Assembly: GCA_007117185.1 (NCBI GenBank)
Contig: SKHA01000174.1
Location: forward strand, 1 to 22,181
Length of the DNA: 22,181 bases
Source: Spirochaeta sp.
GTDB taxonomy: Bacteria > Spirochaetota > Spirochaetia > DSM-27196 > Alkalispirochaetaceae
Direction: 5' to 3'
Positions 13,415 through 21,558 of the stretch are shown here, piece after piece (the stretch's first letter is position 1; every line of letters starts with the position of its first letter). The position numbers were made by a program, and so were the translations under genes. The notes beneath the pieces were generated by a model, which did no database searches, was not told the origin of the DNA, and saw nothing but the letters and a program-made list of their open reading frames with translations.

Positions 13415-15967
13415 ATGACAGAAACGGCCCTGGTGATCGTGGAATCACCGACCAAAGCGCGGACCATCAAGAAGTTTTTGCCTCCCGGTTTCATCGTCGA
13501 GGCCAGCGTGGGGCACATCAGGGACCTCCCCCAGTCAGCGGCGGAGATCCCCGCCCGGGTGAAAAAAGAGCCCTGGGCGCGTATCGGTATCGACGTGGAG
13601 AACCAGTTTGCGCCGCTGTATGTCACCCCGAAGGGGAAGGCGAAGGTGATCCGCCACCTGAAGGACCAGCTCAAGAAGGTTGAGGTCGTCTATCTGGCCA
13701 CTGACGAAGACCGTGAGGGGGAGAGCATCTCCTGGCACCTCCTTGAGGTGCTGAAGCCCAAGGTGCCGGTACGGCGTCTGGTCTTCCACGAGATCACCCG
13801 CAGCGCCATCCAGCACGCTCTGGAGAATTACCGATCCGTTGACATGAAGCTGGTCCGGGCGCAGGAGACCCGGCGCATTCTGGACCGCCTGTACGGGTAC
13901 ACCCTCTCGCCCCTGGTGTGGAAGAAGATCGCCTACGGTCTATCGGCGGGGCGGGTTCAGTCTCCGGGGCTGCGGATGATTGTGGAACGGGAGCGGGAGC
14001 GGATCCGCTTTGTTTCCGCGGAATACTGGGACATCCTGGCAGTGTTGAATAGACCCGGTGCGGACCCGCCCTTTGAGGCACGTCTGGTGGAGTACCGGGG
14101 GAAGAAGGTCGCTACCGGAAAGGATTTCGACCCTGCTACCGGCACCGCCTCGGATGACTCGGTAACGCACCTTGACCAGCCCACGGTAGAGAAGCTCGCC
14201 GCAGCCCTCAAGGAGAAACCCTGGACCGTCGCCTCGGTGACCTCCCGGGACGTAAACAGCCGCCCCTCAGCGCCGTTCATCACCTCTACTCTCCAGCAGG
14301 AGGGTAACCGCAAACTCGGGCTCAGCGCCCGGGAGACGATGCGCACCGCCCAGCGCCTCTACGAGGAGGGGTTCATCACCTACATGCGGACAGACAGCCC
14401 GGCCCTTTCCGCCGAGGCCGTGGCGGGAGCACGAAAGCAGATTCAGGAGCTCTACGGCCCGGATTATCTCTCCGCGGAAGAACGGCGGTATTCCTCTTCC
14501 AAAGACGCCCAGGAGGCCCACGAGGCGATCCGCCCCGCCGGAGAGACGTTCCGTCACCCCGACGAGACGCAACTCACCGGGCGGGAGCGTTCACTGTACG
14601 AGCTGATATGGAAACGCACCATCGCCAGCCAGATGGCTGACGCGAAGAAGCGTTCCCTGGCGGTGCGTATCGCCGTGGAGGACGCCCTCTTTGCCGCCTC
14701 GGGCAATACGATCATCTTCCCCGGGTTCCTGAGGGTTTACGTGGAGGGCCGGGACAACCCCGAGGCGGCGCTGGACGACCGGGAAGTACTGCTGCCCCCG
14801 CTGGCCGAGGGAGACTCGGTGGCGGTGACCCGCCTGGACGCGGACCAGCACCAGACCCGCCCCCCGGCGCGCTTCACCGAAGCGTCCCTGGTGCAGCAAC
14901 TGGAGAAAGCGGGGATCGGCCGTCCCTCAACCTACGCTACCATCATCGCCACGCTGTACGAGCGCGGGTACATCCGGCGGCAGGACAAGGCGCTGGTTCC
15001 CACCTTCACCGGAATGGCGGTGGTGCAGCTCCTGGAGAATCACTTCACCGAACTGGTGGAGTATCGCTTCACCCGGGATATGGAGACCGCCCTGGACGAG
15101 ATCGCCGAGGGTGACCGGGATCATCTGGCGTATCTGGAGTCGTTTTACCTGGGCAAGGAGGGGCTCAGCTCGCGGGTTGAGCGCCGGGAGAAGGAGATCA
15201 AACCGGAGAGCTCCCGGAGCATCGCTCTGCCGCAGCTGAAGGAGCATCAGGTGGTCAAGGTAGGCCGCTACGGACCGTACATCATCCACCACGAGGGGGG
15301 CGAGGAGATTCACGCGTCCATCCCGGAAGAGTACGCCCCGGCGGACCTCACCGAAAAGGATATCGCCGGAATCATCGAGATCCAGAAGAGCGGCCCGGAA
15401 CCGCTGGGAACCCACGCCGAGACGGGGCTGCCCATCTATTGCCTCACCGGGCGGTACGGACCATACGTGCAGCTTGGAGAGACTCCCGAAGAAAAAGACG
15501 CGAAGCCAAAACGCGCCAGCCTCCCCCGGGGAATACAACCTGCGGGGGTCACCATAGAGCTGGCCACCAAACTACTGAGCCTGCCCCGTACCCTGGGCAC
15601 CCACCCCGAGAGCGGCGGCGAGGTGGTGACCAATATCGGTCGCTTCGGCCCGTTCGTGGTTTGCGACGGGGAGTTCCGATCCCTCAAGAAAGACGACGAC
15701 GTCTACTCCATCACCCTGGAGCGGGCCCTTGAGCTGCTGGCCGAGGAGAAGAAGGGACGGCGATCCGGCTCTACCGTCCTGAAGGAGCTGGGCAAAACAA
15801 CCGGGCGGGGCGCCGCGGGGGAGCAGAACGTCGCCATCCTGGACGGCCGTTACGGCCCCTACGTCAAGATCGGCAAGAAGAATCACACCCTTCCGGAGGA
15901 ACTGCGGACCCCTGAGAAAATCGCCGCGCTCACCATGGAAGAAGTGCTGAAACTCGTGGATTCCTGA
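13415..15967 (+). CDS. topA: DNA topoisomerase I (type IA)
   Basis: Relaxes negative supercoils by nicking one strand through a 5'-phosphotyrosine. It has 850 residues. The Toprim domain has VIVESPTKARTIKKFL (Glu10) and ATDEDREGE (Asp97, Asp99, Glu101). Further on are TRRILDRLYGYTLSPLVWKKI, LSAGRVQSPGLRMIVERE, the active site FITYMRTDS (Tyr323) and RFTEASLVQQLEKAGIGRPSTYATII. The C-terminal third has four non-cysteine repeats built on GRYGPY/GRFGPF, the Toprim-C repeat type, in place of the zinc fingers of E. coli TopA. The ATG at 13415 is chosen because it begins at the conserved MTETALVIVESP; AGAGGA lies about 8 bases upstream. Upstream of ackA and coaX on the same strand. Confidence 0.97.
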   Translation: MTETALVIVESPTKARTIKKFLPPGFIVEASVGHIRDLPQSAAEIPARVKKEPWARIGIDVENQFAPLYVTPKGKAKVIRHLKDQLKKVEVVYLATDEDREGESISWHLLEVLKPKVPVRRLVFHEITRSAIQHALENYRSVDMKLVRAQETRRILDRLYGYTLSPLVWKKIAYGLSAGRVQSPGLRMIVERERERIRFVSAEYWDILAVLNRPGADPPFEARLVEYRGKKVATGKDFDPATGTASDDSVTHLDQPTVEKLAAALKEKPWTVASVTSRDVNSRPSAPFITSTLQQEGNRKLGLSARETMRTAQRLYEEGFITYMRTDSPALSAEAVAGARKQIQELYGPDYLSAEERRYSSSKDAQEAHEAIRPAGETFRHPDETQLTGRERSLYELIWKRTIASQMADAKKRSLAVRIAVEDALFAASGNTIIFPGFLRVYVEGRDNPEAALDDREVLLPPLAEGDSVAVTRLDADQHQTRPPARFTEASLVQQLEKAGIGRPSTYATIIATLYERGYIRRQDKALVPTFTGMAVVQLLENHFTELVEYRFTRDMETALDEIAEGDRDHLAYLESFYLGKEGLSSRVERREKEIKPESSRSIALPQLKEHQVVKVGRYGPYIIHHEGGEEIHASIPEEYAPADLTEKDIAGIIEIQKSGPEPLGTHAETGLPIYCLTGRYGPYVQLGETPEEKDAKPKRASLPRGIQPAGVTIELATKLLSLPRTLGTHPESGGEVVTNIGRFGPFVVCDGEFRSLKKDDDVYSITLERALELLAEEKKGRRSGSTVLKELGKTTGRGAAGEQNVAILDGRYGPYVKIGKKNHTLPEELRTPEKIAALTMEEVLKLVDS

Positions 15968-15973
15968 CCTTCC

Positions 15974-16000
15974 CCATTACCCCGGTTCGTGGGATAATGG
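15974..16000 (+). promoter_or_regulatory. ackA -10 inside an inverted repeat
   Basis: The 63-base topA-ackA gap carries GATAAT (15993-15998), a good -10 with no convincing -35 (TTCCCC at 15970-15975 is at the right spacing). The same bases are the right arm of an inverted repeat, CCATTACCCC (15974-15983) and GGGATAATGG (15991-16000), 9 of 10 pairs, 7-base centre. There is no T tract, so it is less likely a terminator than an operator or mRNA hairpin. Confidence 0.45.
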
Positions 16001-16030
16001 CAAACACACCCTGCATGGAGGACCGTTTTT

Positions 16031-17401
16031 ATGATTATCCTGACTCTGAACTGTGGCAGCTCATCAGTAAAATACCAGCTGTATCACTGGGAACAGCACG
16101 AGGTTCTGGCTACCGGAGTGGTAGAGCGGGTTACCCAGGATGGGTCGCGGATCCTGCACAAAGTACCCGGCCGGGACGAGCTGGAGATTGCCCATCCCTG
16201 CCCGGACCACCGGGAGGCAATTCAGCTGATCATGAACACCGTTATCGACCCGGACCACGGCGCAATTGCCTCCATGAAAGAGGTAAAGGCGGTGGGTCAC
16301 CGGGTGGTCCACGGCGGCGAAGAGTTCAAGAAGTCGGTGATCGTTGACGACGCCGCGCTGGAAGTATTCCGACGCATCCAGAGTCTGGCCCCCCTGCACA
16401 ACCCGGCCAACATCATGGGTATCGAGGCGGCGCGGCAGGTGCTGCCGGATGTCCCCCACTGCGCGGTGATGGATACCGCCTGGCACCAGACGATGCCCGC
16501 CGCGGCGTATACCTACGCCGTTCCCTACGAGTGGTACCGCAACTACGGTGTCCGACGCTACGGGTTTCACGGCACCTCGTTTCTTTACACCGCCAAGCGC
16601 GCCGCGGTACTGCTGGGGCAGGATCCCTTCAAGACCAACCTGATTATTGCCCACATCGGCAACGGCGCCAGCATCTGTGCGGTCAAGAACGGGGTGTCTG
16701 TAGACACCTCTATGGGCCTCACCCCGTTGGAAGGGCTGGTTATGGGCACCCGCAGCGGCGACATCGACCCGGCGATCCCCTTTTACATGATGAATACCGC
16801 CAACATGTCTGCTGAAGAGGTGGAGCGCACCCTCAACAAAAAGAGCGGCGTTCTGGGTATCACCGAGAAGTATGTTGACCGCCGGGACATCGAGGAGGCC
16901 GCCGCTGCCGGGGAAGAGCAGGCGCAGCTGGCCATCGACGTTGAGAGCTACCGCATCCGCAAGTACATCGGCGCGTACGCAGCTGCGCTGGGGCGGGTGG
17001 ACGCGGTGGTGTTCACCGCCGGCGTTGGCGAGCGGGGTCCCACCATCCGGGCGGCAGCCCTTGAAGGTCTTGAGATCATGGGCATTGCCATGGATCCGGA
17101 GAAAAACCGTCTCTCCCGCACCAAGAATGCCGAGACGGTGATCAGCCGGGACGACTCCCCCACAAAGATCTACGTGATACCCACCGATGAGGAGTTGGTG
17201 ATGACCGAGGACACCTTTGCCCTGGTAAACGGCACCTACGACGTGCACACCAGCTTCACCTACTCCTTCCAGAAACCCGACTACGTCAATATGGAACGCA
17301 ACGGCTGTATCGATCGGGATCTGCTGAAACTGCAGGGGCTGGACCGCATCGTCCTCTCGCCGATGGTCCCCGGTGACGACAGCGACCCGGAATGTGACTG
17401 A
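16031..17401 (+). CDS. ackA: Acetate kinase with C-terminal extension
   Basis: Interconverts acetyl phosphate + ADP and acetate + ATP; in fermenting bacteria it yields ATP together with Pta. Motifs are LNCGSSSVKY (Asn7), GHRVVHGGEEF, LAPLHNPANIMGIEA, FHGTSFLY, IIAHIGNGASICAV, DTSMGLTPLEGLVMGTRSGDIDP, TAGVGERGPTIR and IPTDEELVMTEDT (metal-binding Glu). At 456 residues it is about 55 longer than the usual 400: the tail after TFALVNGTYDV (about 402-456) is not part of the common fold. The ATG at 16031 has GGAGG about 9 bases upstream. coaX starts 2 bases after the stop. No pta is in the window. Confidence 0.96.
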   Translation: MIILTLNCGSSSVKYQLYHWEQHEVLATGVVERVTQDGSRILHKVPGRDELEIAHPCPDHREAIQLIMNTVIDPDHGAIASMKEVKAVGHRVVHGGEEFKKSVIVDDAALEVFRRIQSLAPLHNPANIMGIEAARQVLPDVPHCAVMDTAWHQTMPAAAYTYAVPYEWYRNYGVRRYGFHGTSFLYTAKRAAVLLGQDPFKTNLIIAHIGNGASICAVKNGVSVDTSMGLTPLEGLVMGTRSGDIDPAIPFYMMNTANMSAEEVERTLNKKSGVLGITEKYVDRRDIEEAAAAGEEQAQLAIDVESYRIRKYIGAYAAALGRVDAVVFTAGVGERGPTIRAAALEGLEIMGIAMDPEKNRLSRTKNAETVISRDDSPTKIYVIPTDEELVMTEDTFALVNGTYDVHTSFTYSFQKPDYVNMERNGCIDRDLLKLQGLDRIVLSPMVPGDDSDPECD

Positions 17402-17403
17402 CC

Positions 17404-18204
17404 GTGGTCCTGACGATCGACGTCGGCAACACCAACATCGCCTTCGGTGTACACACCGGAGAGCGCTGGCTGGATCACTGGCGCCTTCGTTCCGACCCCG
17501 AGGAGACCTCAGACGAGTACCTGGTTCTCTTTCATAACCTGTTGCACGTGGCCGGCCACCAGCTGGACCGGATCGACCGCATCGTCATCAGCTCGGTAGT
17601 GCCCGCTCTGACTCCGGCCATCACCGCGGTGGCGCGCAGGCTCTGCCCCGACATCCCGCCGCTGGTGGTGAACCACACCCTCAACACGGGGCTGAACAGC
17701 GACGCGCCCATACCGCCGGAGCTGGGTAACGACCTGCTGGCTAACGCCGTTGCCGCCTACGCCAGGTTTCGCGGTGCCGCTATCGTGGTGGACTTCGGCA
17801 CCGCCCTCACCTTTGAAGCGATCTCAGCAGACGGGAGGATCCTCGGTGTCAGCATCGCTCCGGGACTCCGCAGCGCCGTCCGCGCCCTGAGCAGCAACAC
17901 CGCCCAGCTTCCCGCGGTAGACCTGGTGCCGCCGCCGCAGGCCCTGGGACGCACCACCATCCACGCGATTCAGTCAGGGGTGGTCTTCGGGTATGTGGGG
18001 ATGATAAAGGAACTGGTAGATCGGATGACCGAGGAAATGATCGCCAACGGCGACTGTGTGGAATCGCCACAGATCATCGCCACCGGGGGGCTGGCAGAAA
18101 CGTTTGCCCCCATTGCCGGCGTCTTTGACGCCATTGACCAGTGGCACACCCTGGAAGGGCTGCGCCTGCTGGCTGTGCTCAACCCCGCCCCGGGCGGGGT
18201 GTAA
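17404..18204 (+). CDS. coaX: Type III pantothenate kinase
   Basis: Phosphorylates pantothenate, the first step of CoA synthesis; this type needs K+ and is not inhibited by CoA. It has 266 residues. Motifs are the phosphate-binding TIDVGNTNIAFGV (Asp6), IDRIVISSVVPALTPAI, PPELGNDLLANAVAAYARF (family form GxDRxANAxAA, here G-N-D-L), VVDFGTALTFEAI (catalytic Asp) and IHAIQSGVVFGYVGMIKELVDRM. It starts at GTG 17404, 2 bases after the ackA stop, with only a weak GGA upstream, so it is probably translated by coupling to ackA. The pairing joins CoA supply with acetyl-CoA energy metabolism. Confidence 0.95.
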   Translation: MVLTIDVGNTNIAFGVHTGERWLDHWRLRSDPEETSDEYLVLFHNLLHVAGHQLDRIDRIVISSVVPALTPAITAVARRLCPDIPPLVVNHTLNTGLNSDAPIPPELGNDLLANAVAAYARFRGAAIVVDFGTALTFEAISADGRILGVSIAPGLRSAVRALSSNTAQLPAVDLVPPPQALGRTTIHAIQSGVVFGYVGMIKELVDRMTEEMIANGDCVESPQIIATGGLAETFAPIAGVFDAIDQWHTLEGLRLLAVLNPAPGGV

Positions 18205-18214
18205 CGGAGGTTAC
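18183..18214. other. Hairpins at the convergent end of coaX and the small basic gene
   Basis: CCCCGCC-CCG-GGCGGGG (18183-18199) overlaps the last codons of coaX and is followed by GTAAC-GGAG-GTTAC (18201-18214), which spans both stop codons. Neither has a T tract. They may slow polymerases from either side or be simple GC-rich coding; termination is not proven. Confidence 0.4.
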
Positions 18215-18420
18215 TCCCCCGCTTTTCTGGCAGCCTTCTCCTGACGCTTCTTCTGGTTGGTGATCGTTGCCTTGGCACTCTTTGAGATCATCACCTTCTT
18301 GCCGTCAATTTCCTGTTCGTACAGCAGCTTTACACCGGTCCGGCCGGTGACGGGGCACTTGCCGCGCCCTGAATTGGGGGTCTCGTCCTTGAGGGGACGG
18401 CCACGATGCGCTTTGGACAT
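18211..18420 (-). CDS. Small basic protein of unknown function
   Basis: 69 residues starting MSKAHRGRPLKDET; the ATG at 18420 has AAGGAG about 6 bases upstream, so I reject the longer frame up to 18477. It is Lys/Arg-rich at both ends, with a core CPVTGRTGVKLLYEQEIDGKKVMISKSAKATI and an Arg/Lys/Gln/Ala helical tail. Composition and size resemble small ribosome-associated or nucleic-acid-binding proteins, but I do not recognise the family; the single Cys excludes a self-contained zinc ribbon. It lies after the large OmpA-like gene but behind a strong terminator, so it is probably expressed from its own promoter. Convergent with coaX. Confidence 0.75.
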   Translation of the reverse strand: MSKAHRGRPLKDETPNSGRGKCPVTGRTGVKLLYEQEIDGKKVMISKSAKATITNQKKRQEKAARKAGE

Positions 18421-18432
18421 GCAGTCTCCTTG

Positions 18433-18469
18433 AAAAAATGGTGACGGCATCCTACCGGATACCGCCACC
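18433..18469 (-). terminator. Strong Rho-independent terminator after the OmpA-like gene
   Basis: On the minus strand a 13-pair stem (GGTGGCGGTATCC with GGATGCCGTCACC, two G-U pairs) and a 4-base GGTA loop, followed by ATTTTTT. It starts 20 bases after the stop of the OmpA-like gene; its T tract touches the ribosome site of the next gene. Confidence 0.9.
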
Positions 18470-18477
18470 TTTGTCAT
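18449..18477 (-). promoter_or_regulatory. Candidate promoter of the small basic gene, inside the terminator
   Basis: ATGACA (18472-18477, five of six), 17 bases, then TAGGAT (18449-18454, four of six) on the minus strand. The predicted start is about 18442, leaving a leader of about 22 bases that contains AAGGAG. The -10 overlaps the loop of the terminator hairpin. Confidence 0.5.
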
Positions 18478-18489
18478 CCCCGCCTCAGC

Positions 18490-21447
18490 CTACCGGCTGT
18501 TACGGTCCAGCAGGAACTCAACGCGCCGGTTTTTCCAGCGCTCTTCGGCGTTTTCATGCGGGACAACCGGACGGAGCCCGCCGTACGCCTCAATGGTCAT
18601 CCGATCCCGGTCGATACCCAGGATCATCAGCGCCTTCATCACCTCTTCGGATCGATCCCTCGAGAGGGGCAGCAGCTCGTCCCGCTGCTCCCGGGCGATG
18701 GACTCGGCGCTCTCCAGGTAGACGTGGGCAGCGTGACCCTCTACCACGATCGCATCGTCAGGGTAGCGCTCCAGGATCTGTGCCAGCCGCCGCAGGGTAG
18801 AGAGATTGCTCTCCAGCTGGTCGCGATCGCTGAGGAACATGTCCGCGGTGTTCCCTGCAAAGTTAATGCTGGAGATGCGGATCCGCAGCCTGTCCCCTTC
18901 GCGCATCACCAGGATGTCCGTGGAGATGCTGGCATCACCGATGATCTCGCCGTTGCGCTGGTCCCGGGCGGTCATTCGCACCGGATAATCCATCGCCGAC
19001 TGCACCAGCTCGCCGCGGTCGCTCAGACCATCCCAGACGATCTGCGTCGGGGGGGTACCGCTACCGCTGAACCGGCGGAAGGGGCGTCCCCGGGGGTCGA
19101 GAATCTGCAGATCCCAGCGGACGATGGGCAGTTGAGAAACCACCTCGATACCGATACGCGCGCGGTCGTCTATTCCGTCCCCGTCGGGAGAGAAGGGCTG
19201 CGGCGTCACCGTGAGGTTCAGCTCCGGAACAAAGGGTCGGGTATCCACCAGTAACACAATTGACTCCCGGGTGCGGTTACCCGCAGCGTCCTCGGCCATG
19301 AGCACGTACTGGTACTCACCGTCGGGCACCACCTCGCCGTCGGCGCCGCGACCGTCCCAGACGAGATTGCGTACCTGGTCCCGGTACTCCCGGGTGAGAA
19401 TCACCTCACCGTCGGCGCTGCGGATCTCACCGATCCAGTTATCCCCGGGAGTCACCCGCTGGGTGATGGTCACTGTGTCCCGTTCGCCATCGCCGTCAGG
19501 CGAGAACTGGCGGTGATTGACCGTCAGCACCTCAACCCGGGGCGGGGTGCGGTCAACAATGAAGGGACCGACGCCAGTCACCAGGGCGCTGTGGCCGTTC
19601 TGCCAGATCACCTGAAGCCGGGCAGTATACTCACCGTCGGCTACCACGGTTCCCCCGTTGGTAAGACCGTTCCAGCGGAACGTATCAAAAGGCTGCCGCC
19701 GGTACTCGCTGCGGACGACTCTATCCCGGCTGTCACGAACCTCGAAGAGGAACTGTTCGATCCGTTCGGGCGCACCGTAGGTGGTCCGGAATACCAGCTC
19801 CGAGAGGGGGCTCTGGCTGACCGGGGAGATATACCGGCCATCCACATCGAGGGTGATATCGGGGGTACGGGAGTCCAGGATGACCCGCAAGGGCCGGGTG
19901 GTCCCCACGTTACCCGCTCTATCTTCAGCGGTAAGGACCAGCTCGTACAGCCCGTCCGGGGCCATCCCCGGCTCCAGGAGTGCCTGCCCTTCCCAGGCCA
20001 GAGCTACCTCCGCGCGATTGGGCTGTCCCGCCACCGGCGACGGCGTCTGCTGCACCAGCTCCAGAAACTCCTCCAGGGAGCCCTCGGCCAGAGCGGAACC
20101 GTCTACCGAGAGGGTAAACATCCAGGACACATCGCGGTCGAAACGAAGGGTTCCGGCGATGGCCTGTTTGTCACCGGCACCGAACACCAGGGGCTGACCC
20201 TGCTCGGTGGGGGCCGGTTCGGTCCGAACGGTGAACCCCGCTTCAGGTGCCGCGGTATCGATGATCAGGTCCAGCGGTGCCGACTCGTTGGTGATGCCGC
20301 TGATGAGGCGGGTGCGCAGGCGGGCCTGCACCGTTCCGTCCGGCAGCAGCGAACCGTCCTGCCGGCGCCCATCAAACAGCCATTCTTCCGGGGGTGCTCC
20401 GCGGCCGGATTCGCTGCGCACTGCCTGTCCGCGGGAGAGGATATCCAGATTCCACGAATCCACCAGGCCCCGCTCGCTTACAGAAATATCGATCAGGATC
20501 GTGTCGCGACGACCTGAAGCGTTGGGTGAGAACGCGTTGTTGCCGTCAGAGACGCGCAGTACAAGGTCGCTCTCCTGGAGGCTGAGGGTCACCGCGGTGG
20601 GATGTACCTCAGTGGCGCTGTTGCCGGCGCGATCAAAGCCGGTCAGCGAGAGACGGTACTCTCCCTCGGGGGCAACAGGGCGGTCCGCGTCGGTGCTCTC
20701 ACCGACAGTGCCGTCCCAGACAAAGAGGTTTGGTGGTGCCGGATCAAGAGAGGACTGGCGCGGCCGGTCGTTCTCAAAGGTCTCGGTGAACACAACATCG
20801 CCGTCGCTGTCCAGGATTTCCACCACCCAGCGAAGCTCCCGGCTGCCCCGCAGACCGAAGGAGATGGTGTCCCGAACACCGTCACCGTTGGGCGCGAATA
20901 TCTGGTACTCCAGCGGAGGAAATTCCTCGATTACCGGTGGGGTATTGTCCACCGTTACCGCAAAGGGCGGGCTCAGGGAGGTGTTGCGCTCATCATCCAC
21001 AATGGAGAGCTGGTAGGTATACTCACCGTCCGCCACAAACTCGCCATCCTGGTTACGGCCGTCCCAGCGCAGATTGTCTGGAATCTCTACCCGGGGTTTC
21101 TCGCCACCGAAGAGGTTTCCGAAGAATCCCCGCCGTTCGGTCTGCCGCTCCCGCTGTATGTATACCGGGTTTCCATCAGCATCAAAAATGGTCAGCGCGT
21201 ATTCGACGATCACCGTGTCTTCCCCGGGGATCACCACGCTGGAGAACGGCAGTTCAAGGGTGTCCTGCACACCGTCCTGGTTGGCCGGCGAGATAAACTG
21301 CCGGGGCTGGGGCGGTATCTCCAGAGCCGGTGTCTGTGTCTCTTGAGCACCACCGGCAAAGACCGGAAGTGCCGGCAAAAGAGCCATACACATGGCGATG
21401 GCAACGATCGTCATTTGACTGATTCCGCTGTTGTTCTTCTTTTTCAT
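18490..21447 (-). CDS. Large periplasmic protein: FlgD-type Ig-like repeats and OmpA-like domain
   Basis: 985 residues. The ATG at 21447 (GAGGA 6 bases upstream) gives a signal peptide with KKK start, hydrophobic core 12-30 and cut after PVFA; the frame is open to 21492 but lacks signals. There are about seven tandem FlgD/CHU-type Ig-like units, each opening with an (F/Y)SPxGDGxxDT-like calcium-binding-looking loop (for example FAPNGDGVRDT, FSPDGDGERDT) and closing with WDGRxxDGxxxxDGEYxxxLxAxDxAGN. The C-terminus (about 848-985) is OmpA-like: INFAGN...LAQILERYPDDAIVVEGHAAH (904-908), LSRDRSEEVMKAL, NRRVEF (973-978). The Asp of the usual GHTDxxG is absent. Likely spans the periplasm, tethering outer membrane or surface to the cell wall. 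Single-gene transcript with its own terminator. Confidence 0.9.
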   Translation of the reverse strand: MKKKNNSGISQMTIVAIAMCMALLPALPVFAGGAQETQTPALEIPPQPRQFISPANQDGVQDTLELPFSSVVIPGEDTVIVEYALTIFDADGNPVYIQRERQTERRGFFGNLFGGEKPRVEIPDNLRWDGRNQDGEFVADGEYTYQLSIVDDERNTSLSPPFAVTVDNTPPVIEEFPPLEYQIFAPNGDGVRDTISFGLRGSRELRWVVEILDSDGDVVFTETFENDRPRQSSLDPAPPNLFVWDGTVGESTDADRPVAPEGEYRLSLTGFDRAGNSATEVHPTAVTLSLQESDLVLRVSDGNNAFSPNASGRRDTILIDISVSERGLVDSWNLDILSRGQAVRSESGRGAPPEEWLFDGRRQDGSLLPDGTVQARLRTRLISGITNESAPLDLIIDTAAPEAGFTVRTEPAPTEQGQPLVFGAGDKQAIAGTLRFDRDVSWMFTLSVDGSALAEGSLEEFLELVQQTPSPVAGQPNRAEVALAWEGQALLEPGMAPDGLYELVLTAEDRAGNVGTTRPLRVILDSRTPDITLDVDGRYISPVSQSPLSELVFRTTYGAPERIEQFLFEVRDSRDRVVRSEYRRQPFDTFRWNGLTNGGTVVADGEYTARLQVIWQNGHSALVTGVGPFIVDRTPPRVEVLTVNHRQFSPDGDGERDTVTITQRVTPGDNWIGEIRSADGEVILTREYRDQVRNLVWDGRGADGEVVPDGEYQYVLMAEDAAGNRTRESIVLLVDTRPFVPELNLTVTPQPFSPDGDGIDDRARIGIEVVSQLPIVRWDLQILDPRGRPFRRFSGSGTPPTQIVWDGLSDRGELVQSAMDYPVRMTARDQRNGEIIGDASISTDILVMREGDRLRIRISSINFAGNTADMFLSDRDQLESNLSTLRRLAQILERYPDDAIVVEGHAAHVYLESAESIAREQRDELLPLSRDRSEEVMKALMILGIDRDRMTIEAYGGLRPVVPHENAEERWKNRRVEFLLDRNSR

Positions 21448-21491
21448 AGATTCCTCAGTGTTTTCGGCCAGAGTTCCACAATTCAAAAACA

Positions 21492-21520
21492 AAGATAACC
21501 CGATTCTGTAACAAAATCGA
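21492..21520 (-). promoter_or_regulatory. Candidate promoter of the OmpA-like gene with an imperfect palindrome
   Basis: TCGATT (21515-21520, weak), 17 bases, then TATCTT (21492-21497) on the minus strand, about 45 bases before the ATG. An imperfect palindrome, CGATTCTG-TAA-CAAAATCG (21501-21519, 7 of 8 pairs), fills the spacer. The gap 21448-21558 must also drive the divergent DUF2161 gene; no clear plus-strand promoter is seen. Confidence 0.35.
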
Positions 21521-21558
21521 CACTTCCCAGAACGCTTTTCCGCGGTTACCCTCTCCAG

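Noticed and set aside
16064..17248. 394-codon minus-strand open frame
   Set aside because: Antisense to ackA with all AckA motifs on the plus strand.
19513..20517. 334-codon plus-strand open frame
   Set aside because: Antisense to the Ig-like repeats of the OmpA-like protein; no signals.
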